Below the pieces are notes generated by a model. The model was not told the origin of the DNA. It worked only from the letters and a program-made list of their open reading frames with translations, and did no database searches. This document shows, piece after piece, positions 5,460 to 12,559 of a stretch of DNA of 15,485 nt. Every line of letters starts with the position of its first letter. Positions within the stretch are counted from its first letter, which is position 1. Source of the DNA: AC-50 sp035640455 (GTDB taxonomy: Bacteria; Actinomycetota; Thermoleophilia; Gaiellales; Gaiellaceae); assembly GCA_035640455.1 (NCBI GenBank), contig DASQWB010000095.1, forward strand, positions 1 through 15,485, in the 5' to 3' direction. The position numbers and the translations under genes are program-made.

Positions 5460-8325
5460 CGGCGGCAAGGACGGTAGGGGGCGTGAGCCGTTCCAGCTGG
5501 GAGAGCGGGAGCAGCGAAGCGAGGAGCGTCGCGAGGATGCCGCCGCTCACGGCGGCCAGGGCTCCGAGCACGAGGGAAGAGAAGGGGACGGCGAGGAAGA
5601 CGGCGCAGACGACGATCCCGAGCGCGGCTCCGATGAGAGTCGACCCCAGAGCGAGCGCGAGCGCCTCCGCGCCGACGACCCTCGCAAGGTGCCGTTCGCT
5701 CCAGCCGAAGGTGCGCAGGGTGACGAGCTCGGCCTGCCGCTCGCGCAGGTTGAGGTAGAGGACGTCCGCGATCGAGAGCGCAGCGAGGGCGATCACGAGC
5801 CCGACCGCCAGGTAGTCGAAGCCGCGGATCTCGATCGAGATCGCGTCGCCGAGCAGCGTGCCGGCGAGCACGCCCTGGAAGGAGCGCTGGACGGCGAGCA
5901 GAACCGTCAGCGCGCACGCCCCGAGCATCAATCCGCAGCCGCCGACGAGCGCCCGCGCCGGCACTCGGCGCAGGTTGACGAAGGCGAGCCGGGTCAGGTC
6001 CTGCACCGGATGGGTGCGCTTTACGTCGGCGACCGGCGGCCGCAGGGCAGTGAGCGGCTCCGCGCGCGCGGCGTGCCAGGCCGGCAGGAGCCCGGCGACG
6101 AGCGCGATCGCGAGCGAGACCGGCAAGACGAGCAGCGTCACCCAGAGCTGGGCGTGCAGCGACAGCACCGCGACGAGCGCTGCCGCGATGCCGACGCCGA
6201 GCAGGCCGGCCAGGAAGCCGATCACCAAGACTTCGCCGAGCAGCGCCGAGAAGATCATCCGCGGCGACCAGCCGAGCGTCAGCAGCGTTCCGATCTCCGC
6301 CCGGCGCACACGCGCGGCGGCGTAGGTGCCGTTGCCGAGGAAGAGACAGCACAGCAACGGGATGAGGGTGAACAGGGCGAGCTGCTTGCGCCCGACCCCG
6401 TTCAGGAAGGCGACCGACACGCCCTTCTTCACCCAGCCCTCGCTGAGCGTGAGCGCGGGCCGGCCGAACTTCCCCCGCGGCAGCCGGATCGTCAGCGGGT
6501 GCGGAGACGACCCCGCGGTGATGTCGACGTCGAGGCCGGTGCGGTTGTGGATCCGCAGCGCCACCGACCGGATCCGCGCCTCGCTCCGCGCATCCGGTCC
6601 GGTGGCGCCGGACACGCGGACGCGAATCACGCTGATCGGCGCCTTGGCGTCGAGCGGGGGGCTACCGACGAAGCTCCTGCGGTGCGTGAACGCGCCGAGC
6701 GCGCGGATCGTCGTCAGCATCAGCGGCGGCTGCTGGATGTAATCGGCGAGGTTCTGCGTCGGCGCCAGCGGCTGGCCGTGGAGGATCCGGGTGCTCTCCG
6801 CGCCGCGGGGCTCGAGGAGCGGCGGGTAATAGGTCTCGAGGGGCACCTTCGACAGCGGCGAGAAACCTGGAAGCTTCGCCGGGTCGTAGCGGCCGACGAT
6901 GGCGAAGGTGGGCCGCGCTGCGACGTTGCCGGCCAGGATCTGCGCCGACCCCGGGTGGTTCGTCAGACGGCGGAACTGGACGTCGCGGTTGTCGGCGGGA
7001 ACGCCCACGAACCCGGTCGCCGCGTACACGGGATTGCTGTACGCCTGGAGGCGGTTCGTCGTCGTCAGCGGCTGCAAGGCGCCGCCGGCGAGGCGTCGAT
7101 ACGTCGTGGCTGAGACGGTCCAGAAGTTCGGGGAGTCGTTCGTCGTGAACCCCCGGACGACCCGGCCGCCGAAGAGGAGCCCGCGGTATCCGGTCGCGAT
7201 CGGCACCGCGGCGTGTCCGACGACGGTGCCTCGTGCGCCGGTGAGGAACGAATAGGCGGTCGTCCCCCGCGGCCAGCCCGCCGGAGCCTTGCGGGTCTGA
7301 CCGGCGGGGCACGGGAGGTATCGAACCTCGCAGATTCCCGCCGTCAGCAGCCCCGGCACGTCCTTCGGCCGGTGAATCCGCAGCCGCTCGACGGCGACGT
7401 CCAGCGTCTCGCGTACGTAGTTGCGCCGGCTGACCATGACTGGCACGAACCGATGTCCGAACCCGCCGATCTGGGAGACGAAATCTCGATCCTTCGGCTC
7501 GAGCGCACGTCCTGATACCACCGCGCGGTCGAGGTGGAGCAGCCGCTCCTCCTGAACCGGGTCGATCGCGGCCAGCAGGATCGGGTAGACGCCGCCCGCT
7601 ACCGCGCCGATGCCCTTCGGCACCGGGACCTTGGACCAGAAGTTGAAGAAGTTGTTCCGGTTGACGTGCGGCGTCTTCGCGGAGAAGCAGAAGAGCCGGC
7701 CCGCCGAGCTGAATGGCGTCACCGACTCGGGGTTCGACGCGCTGAAGCCGACACAGACCTGTTGGGGACCCTGGCCGGGGACGATCTCGTCCGGGTCTCC
7801 GGGGTAGCCGCGCACGGGCGTCGCTGTGAAGCGGTGATTCCGGTTGTAGTAGACGTAGAGAGTGGCTTCCGGGTAGACGGATGCGCCGTTGTGCGCGACC
7901 CAGCTGAGGCGCAGTCGGTAGAGCTGGACGGGATCGAGGTTGACGAAGCGCTGGATCGAGACCGGGATGTAGCCCCACGGGAGCACGTAGCCGACGTTCG
8001 CGATCGGCGCCGCGACCTCGACTCCCGACATCGACTCGATCTCGCGGTACTGCTTCTTGCTAATCCCGCCGAAGATGCCCGAGAGGTAGTTGTCGCGGAC
8101 GAGGCCTCGCGTGCGCTCGAGCGACGTCTTCGAGCCCTCGGGGCGAACGAGGACGTCGTACGCGGGCCGGAAGCTGCTCTTCACCGAGCCCGTGACCTTC
8201 AAGCCACCAGTCTTCGCAGCGGCGGCGAGGAGGATGAAGCTCGCGCTGGCGGCGACGATCGCGACGCCGAGAGCGAGGACACGGCTGGGCCGATGGCGAA
8301 GCTGGCTCGCGACGAACCGTCTCAC
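5452..8325 (-). CDS. FtsX-type ABC transporter permease with a very large external domain
   Basis: The 957-residue protein has a first membrane helix (about 15-36), an external domain from about 37 to 648, then two FtsX modules. Module 1 has helices near 650-670, 696-721 and 727-749, with the cytoplasmic coupling segment VRRAEIGTLLTLGWSPRMI (673-691). Module 2 has helices near 792-811, 837-858, 886-912 and 917-940, with ERQAELVTLRTFGWSERHL (862-880). The external loop of module 2 is only about 25 residues, so the protein is asymmetric. Four external cysteines (C191, C213, C332, C339) could form two disulfides. The family uses ATP to move the external domain, for export, lipoprotein handling or control of envelope enzymes; the substrate is unknown. 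A GTG at 8323-8325 is preferred: it follows the propeller gene's TGA by 1 nt and has AAGGG upstream. An ATG-equivalent start at 8367 would overlap that gene by 41 nt. Confidence 0.88.
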   Translation of the reverse strand: MRRFVASQLRHRPSRVLALGVAIVAASASFILLAAAAKTGGLKVTGSVKSSFRPAYDVLVRPEGSKTSLERTRGLVRDNYLSGIFGGISKKQYREIESMSGVEVAAPIANVGYVLPWGYIPVSIQRFVNLDPVQLYRLRLSWVAHNGASVYPEATLYVYYNRNHRFTATPVRGYPGDPDEIVPGQGPQQVCVGFSASNPESVTPFSSAGRLFCFSAKTPHVNRNNFFNFWSKVPVPKGIGAVAGGVYPILLAAIDPVQEERLLHLDRAVVSGRALEPKDRDFVSQIGGFGHRFVPVMVSRRNYVRETLDVAVERLRIHRPKDVPGLLTAGICEVRYLPCPAGQTRKAPAGWPRGTTAYSFLTGARGTVVGHAAVPIATGYRGLLFGGRVVRGFTTNDSPNFWTVSATTYRRLAGGALQPLTTTNRLQAYSNPVYAATGFVGVPADNRDVQFRRLTNHPGSAQILAGNVAARPTFAIVGRYDPAKLPGFSPLSKVPLETYYPPLLEPRGAESTRILHGQPLAPTQNLADYIQQPPLMLTTIRALGAFTHRRSFVGSPPLDAKAPISVIRVRVSGATGPDARSEARIRSVALRIHNRTGLDVDITAGSSPHPLTIRLPRGKFGRPALTLSEGWVKKGVSVAFLNGVGRKQLALFTLIPLLCCLFLGNGTYAAARVRRAEIGTLLTLGWSPRMIFSALLGEVLVIGFLAGLLGVGIAAALVAVLSLHAQLWVTLLVLPVSLAIALVAGLLPAWHAARAEPLTALRPPVADVKRTHPVQDLTRLAFVNLRRVPARALVGGCGLMLGACALTVLLAVQRSFQGVLAGTLLGDAISIEIRGFDYLAVGLVIALAALSIADVLYLNLRERQAELVTLRTFGWSERHLARVVGAEALALALGSTLIGAALGIVVCAVFLAVPFSSLVLGALAAVSGGILATLLASLLPLSQLERLTPPTVLAADE

Positions 8326-8326
8326 G

Positions 8327-9256
8327 TCAGCCCTTGGGCAACGGCTGCCAGCTCGGCACTTGAGCATCGACGCCGGGAGGCGTCAGCCGCCGTTTCGCAG
8401 TTCCGTCGGGGCGGACGAGGTACAGCGCGAAATCCCTTCTGTTGTGGCCTTCGGCGAACACGATCCACCGCCCGTCGGGTGACCACGCAGGCGTCGTGTC
8501 GTAGGCGGGATTCCGCGTCAGCCGGCGCGGACGGGCGCCGGTCGCGTGGACGAGGTAGAGCTCCTCGTTGCCGTCTCGATCGCTGACGAACAGGATCCGC
8601 TTTCCATCCGGCGACCAATCCGGGAGGTTGTCGGAGCCGGACGAGCGGGTGATCTGCCGCCGCCGCGACCCATTCTGCGCGATGAGGTAGAGGTGGGGTT
8701 GGTTGACGTCGCCTCCCTGGAAGACGAGCTCGTGACCTCGCGGCGACCACGACGGCACCTGGCCCGCGGTCAGCTTGTGGCGATTCGCCCCGTCGGGTCG
8801 CATGAGGAAGATCGCCGGCCGCATCGGAACCAAGTGCGTGAAGGCGATCCACTTCCCGTCTGGCGACCACGCCGGGTCGACGTCGATCGTGCCACTGTCT
8901 CTCTTCACGGTCGTCAGACGACGACGAGCGGAGCCGTCGGCGTTCGCCACGAAGAGCCCGGTCGGCGTCGAGTAGACGAGTCGCTTCCCGCCCGGAGCCC
9001 ACGCGAGCTCCGCGGCGGCGGCGAGCCACCGGACGACGTGGACCTTTCGGGGCCGATTGACGTCGATCCACGAGATCTGTGCGCCGAAGCCGCCGGGTGA
9101 GACCGTGAAGTAGAGCCTTCCGTTCCGGCCCGGGAGGGTCCCGCCGGCGGAATCCAAAAGGCAGAAGGCGACCAAAAGGCTGCAAGCGCCGACGAGAGCT
9201 GCGCATCGCAAGGCAGAAAAGCGCTTGTTCGCCTCGATGGAGCGCACTATACGCAT
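8327..9256 (-). CDS. Exported TolB-like beta-propeller protein
   Basis: The 309-residue protein has an N-terminal basic, hydrophobic segment (11-38, KRFSALRCAALVGACSLLVAF...) that acts as a signal peptide or anchor. Repeated propeller blades of the WD40-like/PD40 type follow. The repeat unit, a W-S-P-D-G-K-W-I-(A/V)-F strand pair followed by L-(Y/M)-x-(A/R)-x-(D/N)-G and (R/K)-(R/Q)-(L/I)-T, occurs at about 86, 130, 170, 214 and 258, with a partial one at 303. Some blades are degenerate (WAPGGKRLVY, WSPRGHELVF). Such propellers usually bind proteins or peptides. It is the first gene of the operon with the FtsX-type permease and ATPase, so it may supply the external binding part. The ATG at 9256 fits a -10 hexamer 6 nt upstream; an in-frame ATG at 9340 would put extra residues before the signal segment. 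Confidence 0.82.
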   Translation of the reverse strand: MRIVRSIEANKRFSALRCAALVGACSLLVAFCLLDSAGGTLPGRNGRLYFTVSPGGFGAQISWIDVNRPRKVHVVRWLAAAAELAWAPGGKRLVYSTPTGLFVANADGSARRRLTTVKRDSGTIDVDPAWSPDGKWIAFTHLVPMRPAIFLMRPDGANRHKLTAGQVPSWSPRGHELVFQGGDVNQPHLYLIAQNGSRRRQITRSSGSDNLPDWSPDGKRILFVSDRDGNEELYLVHATGARPRRLTRNPAYDTTPAWSPDGRWIVFAEGHNRRDFALYLVRPDGTAKRRLTPPGVDAQVPSWQPLPKG

Positions 9257-9262
9257 GGACCG

Positions 9263-9268
9263 AATGTA
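9263..9268 (-). promoter_or_regulatory. Candidate -10 of the propeller/ABC operon
   Basis: On the minus strand this is TACATT (4/6 to TATAAT), ending 6 nt before the ATG at 9256, with no Shine-Dalgarno. The spacing is the same as for the genes at 1033 and 3507. TTGTAG (9291-9296, minus strand) lies too far upstream (22 nt) to be a normal -35. Confidence 0.4.
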
Positions 9269-9311
9269 GATCTCGGCTTCGTCGTCTTGCCTACAAACCA
9301 ACCCAGGTCGG

Positions 9312-9340
9312 TTGACATCAGGTTCATAGGCTCGTACCAT
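9312..9340 (+). promoter_or_regulatory. Near-consensus sigma-70-type promoter of the Cys-rich peptide gene
   Basis: A perfect TTGACA (9312-9317), a 17-nt spacer and TACCAT (9335-9340) match the housekeeping promoter, with a predicted leader of about 34 nt before the GTG at 9381. This is the best -35 box in the window. Combined with a strong Shine-Dalgarno it predicts high expression. Confidence 0.7.
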
Positions 9341-9380
9341 CGCAGACAAAGTCGGCGAGTGGCGAGAGGAAGGAGACGCC

Positions 9381-9662
9381 GTGGACGTTCCCGACGTGAC
9401 GGTGGACGAGCCGACGAATCGACGGAAGTTCCTACGCAAGCTCGGAGCTTTCGCGGCCGTAGGGCTTGGGGTTTCGATCTTCCCGGCGGCGGCGCGCGCC
9501 CAACCCGCATTCTGCTGCTACAGCGGCTCGTGCGGTTCCTGCGGAAATCCCAACTACCCCTATGCGTGGTACTGCTCGGGCGGCTGTAGCGGCCAGTGTT
9601 GCATCTGCCTCAGCCGGACGCCGGGCCAGGGCTGCTTCTACGTCAACTGCCCGTGCGCCTAG
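9381..9662 (+). CDS. Tat-exported cysteine-rich mini-protein
   Basis: The 93-residue precursor has a twin-arginine signal, TNRRKFLRKLG with R14-R15, then a hydrophobic stretch and ARA at 38-40 as the likely cleavage site. The mature part is about 53 residues and holds 12 cysteines (45, 46, 51, 54, 65, 69, 73, 74, 76, 85, 90, 92), plus several Gly, Tyr and Ser. Pairs and triplets (CC, CC-x-C, C-P-C) suggest six disulfides or a metal site. It is unusual to send so small a Cys-rich peptide through Tat, which exports folded proteins. I do not recognise the family. The GTG start is fixed by AGGAAGGAG about 5 nt upstream. It is divergent from the propeller/ABC operon, so a shared role in processing or sensing is possible but unproven. 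Confidence 0.85.
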   Translation: MDVPDVTVDEPTNRRKFLRKLGAFAAVGLGVSIFPAAARAQPAFCCYSGSCGSCGNPNYPYAWYCSGGCSGQCCICLSRTPGQGCFYVNCPCA

Positions 9663-9673
9663 GTGTCGTCGGC

Positions 9674-9700
9674 CGGAGCCTCGCCTCGAGCGAGGCTTCG
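9674..9700. terminator. Bidirectional hairpin between convergent genes
   Basis: CGGAGCCTCGC (9674-9684) pairs with GCGAGGCTTCG (9690-9700) with one G-T wobble around the five-base loop CTCGA. It sits 12 nt after the Cys-rich gene and 18 nt before the stop of the mannosyltransferase on the other strand. It could end transcription from both sides, although there is no U-tract. Confidence 0.55.
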
Positions 9701-9717
9701 GCGCGACCTAGGTTCCG

Positions 9718-10926
9718 TCAGCCGATCCAGACCTTGCGCGAGTAGCCGACCGCCGCCACGGCACCGACGGCGGCGAAGGTGAAGAGCACGATCTGTCTCG
9801 CCCGCGGGTGGTTGCGCAGGAGCGCGGCGAGGGCGAGGAAGACCGGGAAGTCGGCGAGCAGGTAGCGGTCGAAGCTCGCGAGCGGGAAATAGGCGGGCGG
9901 CGAGAGCAGCACGAGCGCGAGCGTCGCGAGGGAGTAGAGCCCGAACGCGGGGCCTAGCCGCTTCCAGGCGACCCACGTAAGCGCGAGCGCGGCGAGGAGG
10001 AGGAGCAGGTGGATGGCATTCCACGTCGCGACCTGCTCCCGCGCCATGTAGCCGTGCTCTCCGCCCTGCCCGCGGGGGAGGTGGAGGACGAGCTCCGCGG
10101 CGCCGCGGCGGCCGCTCTGGATCGACTCCCAGAGTCCGCTGAGCGGCCCGAGCGCGTGCGTCCGTCGCAGCCAGAAGATCTTCTGCGCGTGCTGGAAGGC
10201 GAGCGCGTCGCCGACGTGTTCGTGCAGGTAGGCCATGTACGCGCCGAGCGTGGCCGGCAGGAGGAGGAGCGGCGCCGGGCGGAGGAGCTCGCGCGCCCGG
10301 CGTGGCCAGAGGAGGAGCAGGAGCGCGGGCAGGAGCGCGAGGCCGACGAGCCGCGTCGCGACCGCGAGACCGCCGCACATACCGGCGATCAAGACCCGGC
10401 CGCGGAGGGCCGCCAAAAAGGCGCCCGCCGACAGGGCGAGGAAGAGCGCGTCCGACTGGACGGCGGTGAAGACGAACGCGAGCGGGTAGAGGGCGACGAG
10501 GAGCAACGAGTCCCGAGCCCCGCCGGGACCGAGGAGTGGCCGGGCGATCTCGACGAGCACGACCGCCGCCACACCGGCCGCGACGAGCGAGAGGAGCACG
10601 CCGGCGACGACGGTCGAGCCGATGGCCTGCGAGAGCGCGTGGACGAGGAGCGGGTAGAGCGGGAAGAACGGCGTCGCCTGCTTCGAGTCGTAGCCGTGGT
10701 CGGCGATGTGCACGAACCACTGCGCGTCCCACTGGGCAAAGGTGTTGAAGAGGAGATCCGTCCGCGCCTCGTAGGCGCGGAAGGGAGCGACGGCGGAGCG
10801 GAGCGGCAGCCAGAGGAGCGCGAGCGCGGCGCCGATCCAGTACGCGACGCGGATGCCGACGAGCGTCCACGCCGGGTCGGCGCGCGGGGACCGCAAACTC
10901 GTGGCTAGCCGTGTGCGGACATCCAC
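9718..10926 (-). CDS. GT-C family mannosyltransferase (PIG-V-like)
   Basis: The polytopic membrane protein of about 402 residues resembles PIG-V/Gpi18 mannosyltransferases, which take mannose from a lipid-phosphate donor on the outer face. After the first helix (about 22-43) the loop contains AQWDAQWFVHIADHGYD with W66-D67, the conserved acidic loop of GT-C enzymes, followed by FFPLYPLL. About eight or nine further hydrophobic helices follow, ending with SFDRYLLADFPVFLALA and a short tail. The start is uncertain: GTG at 10924-10926 overlaps the epimerase gene by 22 nt, GTG at 10930-10932 adds two codons, and TTG at 10896 would give a 9-nt-spaced, non-overlapping gene. The tight link to the NDP-sugar epimerase suggests a shared role in glycan or glycolipid assembly, possibly with the O-antigen ligase-like protein. 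The acceptor is unknown. Confidence 0.8.
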   Translation of the reverse strand: MDVRTRLATSLRSPRADPAWTLVGIRVAYWIGAALALLWLPLRSAVAPFRAYEARTDLLFNTFAQWDAQWFVHIADHGYDSKQATPFFPLYPLLVHALSQAIGSTVVAGVLLSLVAAGVAAVVLVEIARPLLGPGGARDSLLLVALYPLAFVFTAVQSDALFLALSAGAFLAALRGRVLIAGMCGGLAVATRLVGLALLPALLLLLWPRRARELLRPAPLLLLPATLGAYMAYLHEHVGDALAFQHAQKIFWLRRTHALGPLSGLWESIQSGRRGAAELVLHLPRGQGGEHGYMAREQVATWNAIHLLLLLAALALTWVAWKRLGPAFGLYSLATLALVLLSPPAYFPLASFDRYLLADFPVFLALAALLRNHPRARQIVLFTFAAVGAVAAVGYSRKVWIG

Positions 10927-11816
10927 TCCCACGTCGCCCGCAGGCCCTCCTCGAGCGACCGCTGCGCCCGCCAGCCGAGCTCGCGCTCGGCGACCCCGGT
11001 GTCGAGGACGCTGCGCTGGAGCTCGCCCAGCCGCGCCGGAGCGAACTCGGGCTCGCGGCGCACGCCGGCGACGTCCGAGATCGCGTCGTAGAGCTCGAGC
11101 ACCGAGGTCTCGCGGCCGGTCCCGACGTTGAGCACTCCGCCGTCGTGGTCGAGCGCTGCCAGCGTCGCGTCGACGACGTCGGCGACGAAGACGTAGTCGC
11201 GGGTCTGGCGGCCGTCGCCGAAGATGCGCGGCGTGCCGTCGCCGGCAAGGAGGCCCATGAAGATGGCGACGACGCCGGCCTCGCCGTGCGGGTCCTGCCG
11301 CGGCCCGTAGACGTTGCCGTACCGCAGCGCGACGTGGCGGCCGCCGTGGAGCCGGTTGTACGTGGCGAGATACTCCTCGCCGGCGAGCTTGGACGCGCCG
11401 TAGGGCGCGAGCGGCCGCCGGACCGAGTCCTCGCGCGCCGGCCCGCCGTCGGCTTCGCCGTAGATCGCGCCGCCGGTCGAGGCGAAGATCACCTTCGCCC
11501 CGTGCCGCCGAGCCGCCTCGAGGACGCGGAGCGTCCCGAGCACATTCACCTGCGCGTCGTAGACCGGGTCGTCCACGGACACCCGCACGTCCGCCTGGGC
11601 CGCGAGGTGGAAGCACGCCTCCGGCCGCACCTCGTCGAAGACCGCGTCGGCGTGGGAGCGGAGGTCCGCCTCGTGGAGGCGCGCGCCTTCCGGCACGTTC
11701 TCGCGCCGGCCGCTCGACAGGTTGTCGAGGACGTGGACCTCGTCGCCGCGCGCGACGAGCGCGTCGGCGACGTGCGAGCCGATGAAGCCTGCGCCCCCGG
11801 TGACGATCGCTCGCAC
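10905..11816 (-). CDS. NAD-dependent NDP-sugar epimerase (UDP-glucose 4-epimerase-like)
   Basis: This 303-residue cytoplasmic short-chain dehydrogenase is of the extended type. It has the NAD-binding motif TGGAGFIG (6-13), D31 after the second strand, HLAAQ (70-74), S113/T114 in the catalytic strand and the YGASK catalytic pair Y139-K143. NVYGPRQDP and FGDGRQTRDYVFVADV are typical of UDP-glucose/NDP-sugar 4-epimerases. The exact sugar cannot be told: GalE-type, UDP-GlcNAc or UDP-glucuronate epimerases share these motifs. The GTG start (complement of 11814-11816) has no Shine-Dalgarno but is preceded by TAGGAT 8 nt upstream, which supports leaderless transcription. The mannosyltransferase gene begins within or right after its last codons, so the two are one operon. 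Confidence 0.9.
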   Translation of the reverse strand: MRAIVTGGAGFIGSHVADALVARGDEVHVLDNLSSGRRENVPEGARLHEADLRSHADAVFDEVRPEACFHLAAQADVRVSVDDPVYDAQVNVLGTLRVLEAARRHGAKVIFASTGGAIYGEADGGPAREDSVRRPLAPYGASKLAGEEYLATYNRLHGGRHVALRYGNVYGPRQDPHGEAGVVAIFMGLLAGDGTPRIFGDGRQTRDYVFVADVVDATLAALDHDGGVLNVGTGRETSVLELYDAISDVAGVRREPEFAPARLGELQRSVLDTGVAERELGWRAQRSLEEGLRATWEWMSAHG

Positions 11817-11824
11817 TGCGTCTT

Positions 11825-11830
11825 ATCCTA
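11825..11830 (-). promoter_or_regulatory. Candidate -10 of the epimerase/mannosyltransferase operon
   Basis: TAGGAT on the minus strand (4/6 to TATAAT) ends 8 nt before the GTG at 11816, with no Shine-Dalgarno in between. A -35 is weak. It is part of the divergent region with the tmk genes. Confidence 0.4.
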
Positions 11831-11849
11831 GGGCGGGCCGCGGCCGGCT

Positions 11850-11879
11850 TCGGGCCGAAGCGCCTCGTCGTCGGCCCGA
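11850..11879. other. Inverted repeat in the epimerase/tmk divergent region
   Basis: TCGGGCCGA (11850-11858) and TCGGCCCGA (11871-11879) form a 9-bp perfect inverted repeat with a 12-nt centre. It lies between the start of the epimerase operon (11816) and the tmk cluster (11936). It might be an operator or an RNA hairpin in the tmk leader. The repeat is clear; a function is speculative. Confidence 0.45.
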
Positions 11880-11935
11880 GTCGTTACGGTTCGCTCGCCT
11901 CATCTCGTCCCTGCGCGCGTGGAGCGTCCCTGCAG

Positions 11936-12559
11936 TTGTTCGTCACCTTCGAAGGCATAGACGGAGCCGGCAAGAGCACGCAAGTCGGGCTCCTGAAGGC
12001 CTTTCTCGAAGCGCAGGGACGGACGGTCGTCGTCTCTCGCGAGCCCGGCGGGACCGAGGCCGGCGAGCGGATCCGAGAGCTCCTCCTCGACGGCTGCGAC
12101 ATCTCGCCGCGAACGGAGGCCTCGCTCTTCGCGGCGGCGCGGGCCGAGCTCGTCGAGGCCGTCGTCCGGCCTGCTCTCGCGAGCGGGTCCGACGTCATCG
12201 TCGACCGCTACCTCGACTCGTCGCTCGCGTATCAGGGCATCGCGCGCGGGCTCGACTTCGACCTCCTTTACGCCTGGAACCTCGACATGGTGGACGGGAT
12301 CCTTCCGGACAAGACCTTCCTGCTCGCGCTCCCGGCCGAGGACGCGAGCCTCCGGCTCGGGCCTCGCGACCGGCTCGAGCGGGAGTCGGTCGTGTTCAGG
12401 AGGAAGGTCGAGGAGGCGTATCGCGAGCTCGCGCGGAGGTTCGCCGGCCGGATCGTCGAGCTCGACGCCTCCGCCGGCAAGGAGGAGATCGCGGCTCTCG
12501 TGCGCGAGAACGTCCGTCAGCTGCTCGGAAGCACCGCGGCGCGCGTAGCGTGTTCGTGA
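11936..12559 (+). CDS. tmk: Thymidylate kinase, copy 1
   Basis: The 207-residue enzyme phosphorylates dTMP to dTDP with ATP, the last dedicated step before dTTP. All family motifs are present: P-loop FEGIDGAGKST (5-15) with the usual acidic D9, REPGGT (35-40), DRYLDSSLAYQG (90-101) and the LID-type stretch RDRLERE (144-150) followed by VFRRKVEEAY. The length is normal. The start is a TTG at 11936, chosen because the protein then begins FVTFEG as in its paralogue and the family; GGAG at 11921-11924 is a possible Shine-Dalgarno with a long spacer (11 nt). The C-terminus extends about 10 residues past the last helix. Its last 10 nt overlap the start of copy 2, and holB follows, so the three genes form one unit. 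Confidence 0.93.
   Translation: MFVTFEGIDGAGKSTQVGLLKAFLEAQGRTVVVSREPGGTEAGERIRELLLDGCDISPRTEASLFAAARAELVEAVVRPALASGSDVIVDRYLDSSLAYQGIARGLDFDLLYAWNLDMVDGILPDKTFLLALPAEDASLRLGPRDRLERESVVFRRKVEEAYRELARRFAGRIVELDASAGKEEIAALVRENVRQLLGSTAARVACS

Noticed and set aside
5230..7113. A 627-residue plus-strand open frame opposite the permease and ATPase genes
   Set aside because: It is Arg/Glu/Asp-rich and repetitive, as expected for antisense of GC-rich code, and it covers intact ABC motifs on the minus strand.
9257..9439. A longer propeller protein starting at 9439 or 9340
   Set aside because: The extra N-terminal residues precede the signal peptide and would run over the divergent promoter and the start of the Cys-rich gene. 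The ATG at 9256 begins right before the basic and hydrophobic signal segment.
9381..9662. Methylamine dehydrogenase light chain (TTQ protein) for the Cys-rich peptide
   Set aside because: That protein also has 12 cysteines and a Tat signal, but it is much longer and needs two tryptophans for its cofactor. Here there is only one tryptophan (W63), and no heavy chain or maturation genes are nearby.
9659..11248. A 529-residue minus-strand open frame overlapping the epimerase and mannosyltransferase
   Set aside because: It runs in a different frame from two well-supported genes and its translation lacks any domain pattern.
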